NCBI GenBank assembly: GCA_035079385.1
Contig: JAVHKY010000049.1
Location: forward strand, 868,001-932,000
Length of the DNA: 64,000 nucleotides
Direction of reading: 5' to 3'
Source: Aspidiotus rigidus
Lineage: Eukaryota; Arthropoda; Insecta; Hemiptera; Diaspididae
A model generated the notes under the pieces. The model had not been told where the DNA came from and ran no database searches. It saw only the letters and a list, made by a program, of their open reading frames with translations. Both the position numbers and the translations under genes were made by a program. Positions 34,477-46,707 of the stretch are shown here, piece by piece; the stretch's first letter is position 1, and each line of letters begins with the position of its first letter.

Positions 34477-37400
34477 TTATGCCGATGAGGACTCGACCAA
34501 ATATCGAAAATTCTCTCCACTTTGAGTCGGACTAGTCTTACGTGTAACGAACGACTTGAGTACGCTGCGATATTGACTGCTCATCGTGAGGTAGCACAAG
34601 GTATTTACGCTTGGATTGATGAACAAGAATATTGAGAGGTATTTGATACGCCCAAAACAATCATCGAGAATGGACAAGAAGAGAACTTCGGTGTTGGTCA
34701 GCAGTCTAGCGATATACATCGTATCGGTGAGGAGAAACAGAGTCACGGCTATAAGAATCATGCGATTGGTGCGTCTCATTTCGACGTCTTTTTCACCGTT
34801 CGGGGACATTGATAAAGTTTTTCTTGTTTTTCTCGTCTCCCTCATCACACAAAATAACCTGAAAAAAAAAGAAGAAAATACCTGATTCAAGAGAAATGTT
34901 TCAGCTTCGAATTGGGATTAAAATTTTAAGAAATCAAGACGATTATGATATCCGTCGTTGTGTATACAGAATTTGAAGATTAGAGCGGAATCTAGAGATC
35001 AAAGTTTCCGATAGGATCTTTTCATTGCCAACGGCGCCCGAGCCCCCTCATATGTACGTCAAGGTCGATCGGGATCAGAAAGCGAGATCATTGAGTTCAC
35101 TAGAAGTCGCGTGCGCCTCTTCTGACTTATTTGATAAATGGCTCAAAGGTCAATATTTTCCCAAGTCCTTCCCTGGATGTCCGCGCATCCTGCCTTCATA
35201 TATTTACGCTTAGATAATTCTCTTCGACAATTCCCACTGTAGATCCTTTAGAATTGCAACTACTAATAGGAGTTACTCAGCCTATGGCACCATCTGGGTG
35301 GTTTTTATGGCGTGACGTCGGGTTGATATCCCTGAATGCTGCCTTGGATATGCGTCTCAACCTCATTTCGCCAGACTATTTTGCAAGGTGCAAAGTCGCA
35401 GCCTGTTTCGTTAGCTGCTCGGGGTTGCCTTCACAAACTGTGTTAATTGAAGCAAAAAGGGAACCTATTTTTGGGGAATTTCTTTGTTTATCCTTTTTCT
35501 AAATAAAGATTCAACTTTGTTCCTCGCCACCTTGTGAATTTGAGTTTGAAAGTTCATATTTTTCCAAGTTTCCTCCTATCAGATACAGCTCAATATTTTA
35601 ATTTTTTGCAAGATCCCGTCCCACCATATATAGCTCAAAGGTCAAAATGTGTGGGAGTCCACCTCCTGTCATATATAGCTTGGAGGTCAAGATTTTTCAA
35701 GTTCCACGTTTTGCCGGACGGCGCCTGTAATCTTTCTCCAAATTACCCCCCCACTCTTATAAAACAGGTTCCCTGTTGAAATTTGTTTCCCTATTCATAA
35801 GAGGAAACTTGTTTTAAGGGGTACCTTTTGACATCTTTAATGTCCTTACCGGCACCTCATCCCACTATTGGAAATCGGATATATGTACTAGGTTTAAACT
35901 TCTTCAGCTTCAGTCCAGAGAGAGGAATTTGATGACGTCGCGAACTAATAACGTCACAAACTGGATGACGTCACAGGCAAACTCAAGCTGATGACTTCAC
36001 AAGGAGGTTTTTACTGTGCCTTTATCCGCTATCGAAAATTTGCAAGTTCGGGAGTAGGTTTCCTCTTTTGAATATCTTCATCGGCACTTCAGTCGTCTAG
36101 TCCAAAGCCGAGTCAATCATCTCCGTCCTAGAAAATTTGGAGGAATCCTTGACTTGATCCAGAATAATTAGCTAATCATTATACTAGACCGAGAATGAGG
36201 GCGAACGAGCTCCCGAGAGCTTCTTAGCTTGAAAAATGTACGCTAAACTAAGAATGGGGACGAACGAGCGGAAGCAATCTAGTGTACAGTCAATACATCG
36301 TTACAATCAAGATGGACATATTGATAAAACCTTCAAAGACATAATTATACATGCTTCGATGATTTTGCATAGAGCGGAGGAATTTACTCTTTTTAGCTTT
36401 AGACTAGCTAGCTTTAAACCAGACCTAGCATTTGACTACAGTACGCTACCTATACTAATACTGGACTGTACTCGGCTTAAACTAGGCTCAAAATGCCGTC
36501 TGCCTTCTCCCCGTTGGTGGACTTGGAGTCCTCGACTTAATCCAAAAATCTACAAATTCGAGAGAGAAAGGGAGAGTAAAAATTCTGGCGTTCCGCAAAA
36601 CCAGCAAAAACTAATATTTTAACCTATTAAAGAATTGGATGAAGAAAAATTTCGACTTTCGAGCTGCATATGATAGGGTGAGACTCAGAAAAATGTTGAC
36701 TCTTTGGGACTCCGATTCCGAATTCAGTTTTCAATATCAAAACCAATTCGACCCATAGAACAGGTTTCCTGCTCCTTCGATTAACTACGTGAAGGAAGTC
36801 GTCGTTATTTCTTGTAGATTACATAATAAATTGTGATTCATCAAGGGTCGCGAAAAAGAAAATTCAACACTCTTATGATCTTTAGTGAGAGACAAGGTGT
36901 GAGAAGGTTAGAAATTTGCTTACCGAATACTTTCAATGATGAGGATGATCGCCGACAGCGAAAACACAAAGGACATATATATCCAAAACAAACACCCGAA
37001 GGGTTGGTGCATGCAGTACGTTTTACGTAAAGCCTCCTGAATCACCGAAATTTTACACGCTTCCGGAGACGATGTCACTTGAATGCAAATGAAATACGGT
37101 GAAGATACGATCAAGCAAGACAAAAAAATACCGACGATCGATTTCTTGACTACCGACGAGTCGTATCGATTCAGATTTTGCAAAGGACGCGCCAAAGCTT
37201 CGTACCGCCAATAAGCGAGAAGAATTGTCAGCCACAACAGGATAAAATGGAATGCGCGGGAGGCGAACGTGGTCCAGTATCCGTAGAGCACTTGTTCGTA
37301 GGATCCGTTCTTCACGATATGCGGTAGGTAATAATTGACGGATATATCGAATAAGTAGAGAGCGGACAGAGCGAAATCCGTCACCGCTAAAGTTTTGAAA

Positions 37401-37630
37401 ATTAAGTTGACAGGAGTATTACGCTGACTATAGATGACTACGTTCAGTACATTACCAAAACAATTTACGATACATATGATAAAGTACATGTAAAATTCCG
37501 TTACGCGGTCGATGTAAATTTCGTTATTGAAAAAACTGGTTACTTGAGCACAGTAATTTTTGATGTCAGAAATCCATTCTGTTTCCATAATATTCGGTAT
37601 AACGGGAGAAAAATGAAAACTTGAAAACAC
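34477..37630 (-). CDS. Class A GPCR, peptide-receptor-like, paralogue 2 (two exons)
   Basis: Exon 1 (37630-36924) carries the ectodomain and TM1-TM5: FGNVLNVVIYS, LIFKTLAVTDFALSALYLF, LTILLAYWRYEALARPLQN, VGIFLSCLIVSSPYFIC, FVFSLSAIILIIES. Exon 2 (34858-34477) carries TM6 (MILIAVTLFLLTDTMYIARL), TM7 (FLFINPSVNTLCYLTMSSQY) and a Ser/Thr-rich tail. The donor is CG|GTAAGC and the acceptor TTTTTTTTTCAG; the junction is in phase 2 and the 1,089 nt give 362 residues. The intron position, the following residues (LF..V.R.TR..RK.LSMS.NG) and TM7 match paralogue 1, so the two arose by duplication. Trp again replaces the acidic residue before Arg at the end of TM3. The ligand is unknown; FMRFamide-like is inference. 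Confidence 0.85.
34859..36923 (-). other. GPCR 2 intron, no gene; CRE-like cluster
   Basis: The 2.1 kb intron has no credible coding sequence; its small plus-strand frames match nothing. Around 35580-35700 a (C)ATATATAGCT(C/T)..AGGTCAA motif recurs at about 60-bp spacing. At 35931-36000 the octamer TGACGTCA or a close variant occurs about four times at 20-25 bp spacing. Confidence 0.5.
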
Positions 37631-37639
37631 GTAGCCAGC

Positions 37640-39675
37640 GGTCCATCTAATAAATCACTTTTACGTGTGCATTTTGAGTCGTGCGCATAGAATAACCGCG
37701 AAAGATACGGTCTACAACCGACTACACATGTACGTAAATGAATTTGATTCTCCTATTCTAATACCCAAGCCATCATCGGTCTGGTTACCAACTTGACAGT
37801 TTAGAAGAGAAATACAGGTGTGAATATTTTAATTACGCTTGCACGTGGAAGGAGTAAGTTACGTTTATCACGAAACAAAATGAATGAGGCATCGTGGATT
37901 TTTCTTTCTTCTTCATTTTCCTAGGTATTGCATATGTCTCCTGAATATAAAATTTTGAAATCACCCTATTTTGTATCGAACAAGATATCGAAGTATTTGG
38001 ACTTCTATCATAGTTCGATGATTCAAGCGAGTTCTAGATCTGTTAGTGGTGACGAGGGAAGTTGCATCCTATATTCAAAAATACTTAGTGGATCTCCTAT
38101 GAACAGTGTGGTATATAGTAAGGGCAAATCTGAAGTCTTCGGTTAGGTACTGCTGACGCAATACCCAAAACAGCGAGTCACAGTTTGTCAGGGACCACTT
38201 TGGACGACGACGCCTCTTCCTCCAAGAAAAATGATCATGGTACTCCATTAAGCGGCTTTTTTCAATTAAAATTCCTCGTCTTACGAATTTTCATATCATT
38301 TGGTTTTTCAAAAATGGACGATATTATTTCATCTTATCCTCATTATTTTCTGGAATTGGTCAAAATATTCGTATTGACGATTATCTCAAGGCAGCTTAAT
38401 GAGTGTTCTTTTCTAAATGAGTCAACAGTAAGTAAAAGAGGAACTTTTTTGTTTACTTTTTGTCGTCATCATAGATGGTGTCTGTGTCGAGGATATTGAA
38501 TTAATCAATATTTCTAAAGTATATTGAAAAATAAAACAGAGAGGTTATAAGCCAGTAACATAACTCATTTATTAGACTTTTCAAAACAAAAATAGCCTAG
38601 ACTTACATAAAAAATCTTCGCGTAGACCCGCATGAGGAAATGATAAGCCTATATACGCAATTCTATTGTATAGATTATAGAACTGTACTATGTATTCGCA
38701 TGATAACTTATACATGCAAAAAACCTACGTCATGTTGAGAATAAAACAATAATATCAGGAAATCTACGAAATATAAAGGCAAAAACGAGTATTTGGACTT
38801 TAGGTAGGTACCAGTATTGAATTTGTAATGTAGGTACGTTGCGTGTGTACCTATACGACAAACAGACAAAAAAAAAAAAAAATATGTGCAGTAAGAAATT
38901 CTTACGACCATAGATGTCAGGGTGTGAAGTACGATATTATCTCGCATTGATAGGAACCTAAATGAAAACATTGAAGAACCCTGACTATAACTGGAGCATC
39001 TTAAGTGGTGGACTGGGGATAACGTTTTCGATCCAGAATAGACAGAAAAATAAATATCTTTATAAAGTTCATTATTTCCTCGCTATATGTAAAGAAAAAG
39101 TTCGAATAAAGCAGAAGAAAAAAAATGATAACATGAACAAATTATTTACTACCTATAGGTTCCTATTCTAAGAACTTGAGTGATACGTAATTTTTTTTCT
39201 TTCTATTTTTCGCTCTATTAGTGAAAGTTTGTGAGGTGATAAGAAACCGTAGGTACCTAAATTCGCTTTATTTTTTATTTTTTTGCTTTTTCAAGTGGAG
39301 GATAGTTTTCTTGTAACTGAAAATAAATTCGGAGCGAGTTTGGGTACTAGGGTTTCTCAGATCGCCTCACATTTTCATGATTTTTCAAATTAATTATTAT
39401 TTATTATTATCATCATTTCTTTTTTCTTTCCTGCGGCTAATACCTACATGGAAATTTCCGAGTAGAAGAATTTTTATAAAATCTCGTATCAGCTCCCTTT
39501 AATTGTATTTCCTGCTGCCCAGTATCTGGATTTTTCCGGATAGCTGAGAAACAAAATTAGCTTCGGCTTTTATGGTACCTACAGCTACTGATAAATGATA
39601 ATATTATCAAATATTGTTGATGCTCATTATTCACTGTCAAATTTATAATTATCTCTTAATCGAGCTCTTTTCTGG
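37640..39675. other. Intergenic upstream of GPCR 2, no gene seen
   Basis: Small frames (such as 37928-38146 and 38185-38499 on the plus strand) have no recognised domain. The left part should contain the GPCR 2 promoter, but no distinct element is visible. Confidence 0.4.
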
Positions 39676-39679
39676 AAGA

Positions 39680-40000
39680 CTTGCCGTACAAAGTGAGATT
39701 GACGTATATTGGAAATACAAATCTAGAAAAATGGATCTTCTGGCGGATTTACCTACGAGTGTGTGCGTGTGTGCTCCGTCTGTGAAATCATTCGAAGGAT
39801 ATACGTCCTATTCCTTTGTCGGCAAATGGGCTAATGCCGTTAACAAAATCTTAAAACGACCATCGGATTCTTAGATAAAAATGTTAGAAATCGTGAAATT
39901 TGCAGGATTGTAGAATAATTTTTTTGAAAGCAATACCTACGTCACTCTCCGAATCGTTGTATTGGATATAGGCCTACGTCAATCTCACTTTGTACGGCAG
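39680..40000. mobile_element. CTGCCGTAC-family element, copy 2 (long version)
   Basis: Ends CTTGCCGTACAAAGTGAGAT and CAATCTCACTTTGTACGGCAG are inverted and flanked by the 4-base duplication AAGA (39676-39679, 40001-40004). Only about 30 bp at each end is shared with the 133-141 bp copies; the 260 bp centre is unrelated to them and holds an 86-codon frame of unknown meaning (39614-39874). Confidence 0.8.
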
Positions 40001-40098
40001 AAGAGCCCTCCAACCTTTGAGCCCCCACCTTACGCAGAACTGAAAAAAAAATCAGAAAGCAGCAATCCAGCCAGAGGCCAGAGCATTGAATGATGAGC

Positions 40099-40559
40099 AC
40101 GGTATAAGATGAAGAGGTAGTGACACGAACGTATTCTGACTGTGGTAAACGCTGTCCGTGATTTTGAAGTAGTTCTGAACATCCCGAGCGCAGCGCTCGT
40201 GATGAAAGTGATGGGTAATGTACAGAGTCTTATGGGAACGCCGCTACTTTCAAAAATTTATTGCAGGATCAGGAATCAGCCAATGCATTTCATATTTGGC
40301 ATAAAAATACCATTTAATCTACTCTATAAAATTTTGAAAGAATCACCCTTCTAAGTAAATTCTTGGATTTTTTATAATCCTTGGAAATTTCATCAATACT
40401 AGGGTACCAACGGTAACGTCCCGGCGCAGGTGGGGTGTAGAAGGAACAGGGAAACAGCCCGAGTGTTCGCTGCAAACCTAGCGGAAGTTTGTACGTACAA
40501 CTTCAAAACTGCGGACACGATTTTAGCGTTGTGTCATTACCTCTTCATCTTATACCGTG
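40099..40559. mobile_element. CACGGTA-family DNA element, intact copy
   Basis: Inverted ends CACGGTATAAGATGAAGAGG / CCTCTTCATCTTATACCGTG are flanked by the perfect 8-base duplication ATGATGAG (40091-40098, 40560-40567). At 461 bp it has no nested insertions and so shows what the 31133-32442 copy looked like originally. Non-coding. Confidence 0.9.
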
Positions 40560-40831
40560 ATGATGAGCAAGAATTCGGTGACAACGTGAGCTTATGATGC
40601 CGTGACGTGCGTACGACACATGCTTGATAATGCTTCCAGTCGCACCTTCTTCGACATTATCATTCTTCCCCATTCATATTATTTTCACGGCACGAGTTTT
40701 TTGGAATTTGAATGATTTATTTTCTTCTTTTCAATAATAATTATTTTGTCAAAAAATGCCGATTTATTGACTCTCAGAGATTTTCGTTTTTAGGATAGTA
40801 AAATTAATTTTGTTGTTACATCCACGAAATA

Positions 40832-42303
40832 ATGGAGAAAGAAAAGCCGAATTCCGCTGCTCCGAAAATAATAGAGATTGATCTAACCAAATTAACTTTA
40901 CCAGAATTAACACAGCAAACTGAGCAAATTGAATCGGTTCGTACATCATAATGATATATTTACACGTTGGTCGTTTCGACTTTGAAGTATCTTTCCTGTT
41001 TGAATTTCACGTAATGAAGTAGTTTGAATGTTGGCACGCTTAACGATGGTACGAAAAGAAAGAGTGTAGGCGGAATAATCTGGAATAATGTTCCGAACGT
41101 ATATTCCATAGAGTCTTACTTGAAAGATTTTCAGTTGAAACGGATTTTGTATAGAAGATGAAAGACTCGAAAAAATGATACTGAGAACAATGTATATCGA
41201 GCTACGTACTCAGTCTCCACCTCTTCAATTCGAAGGGAACGATAGTTGTCAATAATCGTTTGCCATAATTGTGTTACAGGAGATACAAGTACTTCAAGAT
41301 TCCGTTCGTACGCTGCGGATGGCTGAAAATAAGTTTCAGGAATCTAAGAAGAGCGTTGAAAAAGCGCAAACCTATTCTCCGGGTCAAACCTTATTAGTGC
41401 CACTTACTGGATCCGTATCCTTTTCGTAAATACTTTTTTATGCTCTGAATTGTAAAATATACAATTCAAAATCGTAAAAAAATGAGGCTCCCGTTATTAA
41501 TATGTCAAGTTTTTTTTGATCCGACAAATCAATTTGGGAGTTTGATTATTATTTATTAAACACAGGGTTAGAGATCGATTTTTCCAGAATATTAGTGCAT
41601 TGTATTGTTACCTTACATTAGCTGTGAACTTTAGATGTACGTGGATGGTGAACTAGCAGAAACCGATACATTTATAATAAATGTTGGTACCGGATATTAT
41701 TTAAAAAAGGTGAATTACCTAGTCTTAGGATTCGCTCAAATTTGGATAAATCGAAAACTTTACTATCTCTTCAACGTTTCAGGATGCCCAAGGAGCCAAG
41801 GATTATTTCTCTAGACGGTTGAGTTATTTAAGTACGCAAATTGAGAAGATACAAACTATTGGCAACGATAGAAGTAGAATAAAAGAAGGTAAACTCAACT
41901 ACTTAAAGAGAGATTTGGTTACTAATAGTGCTGTAACAGCCTCTTGAAAATTTTAAATAATAATATTCCTTATTTTGTTGAACATCGAAAATCGTTGTAG
42001 GAAGGTATTCAATGCTGAAATAACTTCTGATTCGAATGTTACTAAATGCAATGTAAAAAGAACGCTCATTTCTTTTTTCAAATTTCAGATATAACAACAA
42101 TAGATAATCTGAAAAATATTGCTCAACTTCTCGATCGAGACACAGCGTGTCCGTTAATTGTGTAAAAATTTCTTTCTAACCTAGTTTTATTCTTTGTTTC
42201 TCTAGCAATTCTCGGTGTAATGCAGACGAAAATACTTCAAATACAACAGCAACAACAACAATCGCAACCGCAACAACAGTTGAGTAGTACAAAAAAAGAT
42301 TAG
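40832..42303 (+). CDS. PFDN5: Prefoldin subunit 5
   Basis: An alpha-type prefoldin subunit that, with five partners, delivers unfolded actin and tubulin to the chaperonin CCT in the cytosol. Exons 40832-40936, 41280-41414, 41635-41709, 41783-41888 and 42206-42303 join to 519 nt (172 residues; human is 154). Signatures are LTLPELTQQTEQIES and VLQDSVRTLRMAENKFQESK (first coiled coil), LLVPLTGSMYVDGELAE and VGTGYYLKK (the beta hairpins), and a second helix ending ILGVMQTKILQIQQ. The extra length is a Gln-rich tail. The second donor is weak (GTTCGT for exon 1, GTATCC for exon 2), but phases fit throughout. It looks intact. Confidence 0.92.
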
Positions 42304-44449
42304 GAAAATACGTGTACATCTATATTAATATTATGATGATTAATCCTACTCACAAATAAAAGTGTAAAATACTGTAATTTTGTAAGATTTCATTTTTACA
42401 ATCTTTTATAAATTCTCTTTCTCGCAGTTACATAGCTTTGATACAGACTCTGTAATTTTGTCGTATATTATGTTGTGTGTTCTCTTTCCTAATATGAGCT
42501 AATAATATTGTAAACAATATTTTAGTGTCTAGATAATATTCGTAGTGTCAAGATGCGGTTACCTTTGCCTCATGAGACCAAAGGAGGGATACTGATAAAA
42601 AAAAGGCTTTCGTTAATCATTTTCATCTATCCTTTTTTCTGAACAAATGAAGAGGTCGTACGAAGTAATAGGTAAAAAAATGGTAGCTAGTTGTATTTTC
42701 AGCATCTACGATAAGCAAAATCAACTCGGATATAGGAATGAATTTATTATTTAAAGATACGACTTGTGCAATACTCGTTCTGCGAAATGAATACCAGCAC
42801 CTTTTCATTTGTGCTATTTTCCTCTTTCAATCTGCAAACTGTTTACACATGTATCGGAATATGAATAACGCAAACAAGAAATTGACGATAATCGACCTTA
42901 AAACGTCAGCGAATATCTAATCTGATATCATTTAATTACGTAAATTAGGTACTCGTGTCGAGCAGCCTTTGGTACATTCGTAAAAAATTTTCCTACTTGT
43001 TGGCGAAATGAGAAATACGTACCAATTCTTCAACTCATCTTTCGTGCAGAAAACTGATGTCGAACAATAGATTATTTTCCTGAAAAGTTGATTTATTCAG
43101 AATATTCGTTTGTAAACTTTTTAGTTCGTACCTCACGGATGAGGAATAAATGATGAATTTCGATAGCAGGAGGCATTGTCAGACCAAAACGAAATAATCA
43201 GTAAAATCATGCTTGAAATTGTGTCACCTACCTATAAGGTTTAGCGAATTGAGTTTCATCTCAGGATAAGTTCTATTTGAACGATTTTCTCCTTCGTTGT
43301 GTCTCGAAGCTTGAAGAGATTTTGTAAATTTGATCGAAAATAGTTTCGAAGGCGTTCTGGGCGATCAAGGTCTTTGTCCGTCCTCTTCATCGTTATTACT
43401 ATTGACTTTTTTTTTTTTGTCAACCAGATTCTTTGCGAAAAATTGATTAGGTAACGCATTAATAAAACTCAAATCTATTTGAACTTCATTTATGTACCGT
43501 ACCCACCTATAATTATCTGGATTCTGCGAGTTAACTTCATGTGAAAAAAGAGAACAAAGTGGACAGAAATTTTGACTGTCTGAAACGATTTTGAATAATT
43601 AGAGATCTGAATTTACGTTTATATAGAAACGATTTTCCTATGACTGACTTTCTCAGATTAGAAGCTTCTTTTCAATTAAGTTTTCAGGCGTCTGAAAATC
43701 AGAAAACAGAACAAGAGAAAGTCTTAGAATGTCTCTGTTCTAATCTTTTTGCCTTCTGATCATTATTGATGATCCGTATATGCAAAAACACAAATAATTA
43801 AGTACGGTTGTGAGGTCATCACCTCGTGAATAGCAGCTATATGAGTGATATTTTGTTGTTTCCATCTTTTTTTTTTTTTTTTTTTTTCACGTCACGAATT
43901 TACAGAAGAAAACAGCAAGAAATAGTAAAATAATTGAAACACAACCATTTTTCTTCGTCAAGGTTTAATAGTAATTATAATGTATTTATATCCGATTTTT
44001 AGAGAGGACCAGTCTCGCTCGATTTAAAAAAATTTAGGGAAAGCTAGAGAAAACTTTGGATTTCCTTTCCTGAAGAAAAACCATTCAAAATAACAAAATT
44101 ACGTTCCGAATATGTCTGAAAGGTCATAGGTACATATATCTTTTCAGTATGTTCAAAGTTCTACTAAAATATGCGACACTCAATAAACGCATGAATCAAA
44201 TTAAACTGAAATAAAAGCGATTACAAATTGAATACTTATTGAATAGAAAACGATGGCTAGCAAAGTACGTACCTACGTAATTCGACATATATACGTAATC
44301 AAATTTTCATCAGAAAGTGACAACATTTTTGATCTCGCCGTCTTGCTTATCATCTCTGAACAAATTTACAAAGTGAATTTTAGACATCCATCGAGTGCAT
44401 GCTGAAAATCCTAAAACTCAATACTTCTTTCCTTAGAACTCCTCGTAAA
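42304..44449. other. Intergenic, no gene seen
   Basis: AATAAA at 42355-42360 is a probable PFDN5 poly(A) signal. Otherwise only short frames, a 22-base T-run at about 43870 and no repeat partner. Confidence 0.45.
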
Positions 44450-44880
44450 CATTTGTCATCTCAAATTTAACCCCCTTCTTCCTATCTTCTCATCGACCCC
44501 TCCCTGAACATCCTCGACACCTCATGACTTACCAGAACATCAAAGTCATCACCATTGATAATGAGTTTCGCTCACACAGCCTGTATTTTATAGATGGATC
44601 CAAATCGAGTTCCAAAAACTGGCTACGCCTTCTCTGTAAATGGTGAGGTCTCGCGTCTCCATATCAAAAATTCGGCCTTTATATATTGTGCTGAACCATG
44701 GACGGTCGAATTCCTGCCTTTCTCACCTCTTTCTTTCCATCTCTCCAAACCATACAAAACCCCTCTTCCAACCCCATAATTCAATGCATTTTCATCCTCC
44801 TTCACACTCTTTGAACATCTTCCCTATTTTTAATTGTCTTTCTCGATGGGTTCCTATATAGTTACATCGACCTTCTGGAA
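44450..44880 (+). mobile_element. I-type LINE fragment, start of RNase H
   Basis: In one frame the sequence reads IKVITIDNEFRSHSLYFIDG followed by SKSSS, and in another KTGYAFSVNGEV...IKNSAFIY. This is the first beta strand of RNase H (catalytic Asp in YFIDGSKS) and parallels NKTAYAYSIDGEIF in the 29-30 kb element. It is truncated at both ends and frameshifted. Confidence 0.65.
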
Positions 44881-45726
44881 CACGACACAGTGGTTTTAGC
44901 TGCTAAGCAAGATCTGCTCTCTACCTCAAGATTCATGTTCTGCAAGCAACTTATCATTTTGTTCTAAATGTCTAAGTACTTATTTACTATCTATTAATTT
45001 CTAACACATCTTGTTCCATGAAATCCTTATTTTCATATTTTTAAAGTTTGATTTCCAGATAATCCGTATATAGCCGACGACGAATTCAATTGTCTTCCAA
45101 CAAAGTTCACGACGAAAGCTACTGTACTTTTCATCTCTCGTTTTCGTATCGTATTTTAAATCTTATTTATGTATTATTGAGAAAGAATGGAAGAAAATTC
45201 TAAGTCCGCGATCCATGTCTTTTCTCCTTGTGATCCTAGCATCACACCTGTCTTTTCGATCATTACGGACAGCACTCAGAGATGTTTTCTTAAACTTTTT
45301 TTTCGAAATAATTCTGAGACGATTTTGACGGGATCCCGACTGTTTCATGTGAATTTTGACCAGAACATTGTCAAACGGGAGTGAAATTTTTTACAATTTT
45401 TACATTTCTGACAAAGGTGTTTGCGTGCGTTTTGCGAACGCCAATTTCATAGTCAACCTGAACATGAAAATTCATATCAACTCGTAGCTTGATATTCAAA
45501 GGGGACTAAGACGTACTTAGTAGGTGTATGTAAATGAGAATTACGCGAGTACAAAGGTTACAGCGCATGCATTTTATTATGCATATTGACTGCACATTCT
45601 TCATTCCTGGAGTAGTCGATTTGGTCTGAAAAATTTTATCAGACAGGCATACATGATAGAAATCTGATTGCAGTTGTACTTCTCGATAGTATACAGCCTA
45701 CTGTAGGTAGATAACAGCTTTGCCTT
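44881..45726. other. Intergenic upstream of nuclease copy 2
   Basis: No recognised gene. Small frames at 45163-45384 are complementary shadows on the two strands. The right part should hold the former promoter of the nuclease copy. Confidence 0.4.
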
Positions 45727-45888
45727 GTGGAAGAATTCAGTTATTTAGAATCGTTTCGACTTTCAATTTCGACAATGTTTCGACTATATGGTCATGCAAC
45801 GCGCATATCACTCATGACACTCTTTATTTGTGAAGTGTCAGGTGAAGCGAACTCTGGAAACGTATCTAAGAAGAACATGTTACCCACG

Positions 45889-46120
45889 TCATTATCAACC
45901 GAGTCAACGTCTGTGGAGGAATCATCTCAACACACATCTATGTCGCTGCCCGTCTCAACTGAATGCAATAGCTGAGTACTTACTACTTACCCACAACCAG
46001 GTTAACTCAGCCAAAATCCGAAAACGTTCCCATTAAGAAGTCAAGATCATTATCCTTACTCACGTCATTATCAACCGAGTCAACGCCTGAGGAGGAATCT
46101 TCTCAACACCTATCTACATC
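45889..46120 (+). repeat. Direct duplication in the Ser/Thr linker of nuclease copy 2
   Basis: CACGTCATTATCAACCGAGT...GAGGAATC.TCTCAACAC occurs at about 45889 and again 173 bp later at about 46062. The spacer contains a stop and a frame change, so the duplication occurred in, or led to, a dead coding region. Confidence 0.75.
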
Positions 46121-46329
46121 GCTTAATACCAGAACCAGGCCATTCCTTCCAAAAACTTCGAGAAAAGGAAAGAATTTTTGTTGACAAAACCAAGTTCTTA
46201 GAATACCTGTTAGAAAGGGATGCTGTATTCTACTTCATGACACGTCCACGACGATTCGGTAAGACCACTTTCTTACAAATGACCACGTCCTTCTTCAAAG
46301 GTGAAAAGCATAATTTCAAGGGTCTATTA

Positions 46330-46469
46330 ATGTGACCTGGTTTCAGGAAAAGAATGAAAACGTTCAAATTTCAATCCGGAGATAAGAGTCTGCCTGAGGA
46401 CGCAGGAAGACCCATATCTCCAGATTGATATTTGGACGCTCACGTTCCTTTCTTGAAATCAGGTCACAT
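46330..46469. mobile_element. Small MITE with TTA flanks
   Basis: Ends ATGTGACCTGGTTTCAGGAA and TTCTTGAAATCAGGTCACAT are inverted, and the arms pair imperfectly along most of the 140 bp (CAATC.GGAGATA). TTA on both sides (46327-46329, 46470-46472) fits the 3-base TWA duplication of PIF/Harbinger MITEs. Inserted right after KHNFKGLL of the nuclease. Confidence 0.75.
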
Positions 46470-46566
46470 TTATTGAGAAACGCTGTAACGGAGTCAAACC
46501 TGGTGATTGGCTTGAATACCCAGTCATCTAGGTACCTCGATTTCAACGTTGGCCTACAGGATATTT

Positions 46567-46707
46567 CTGCCGTACAAAGTAGAATGGACGTATCTGCATA
46601 CTTACAATCTGCAGAAAAGAGATCCTTCAAGGGTTCAACACCAGAAGAAATACCCTTTTTTGCTGATCGTCAATTTGCAGATACGTCCATTCTATTTTGT
46701 ATGGCAG
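46567..46707. mobile_element. CTGCCGTAC-family MITE, copy 3
   Basis: Ends CTGCCGTACAAAGTAGAATG / CATTCTATTTTGTATGGCAG are inverted, with GACGTATCTGCA inside, as in copy 1. The 4-base duplication ATTT (46563-46566, 46708-46711) flanks it. It splits the nuclease just after FNVGLQDI. Confidence 0.8.

Noticed and set aside
36236..36622. 128-codon plus-strand frame inside the GPCR 2 intron
   Set aside because: No domain, biased Ser/Arg/Leu composition, no splice partners, and it is antisense to a good gene model.
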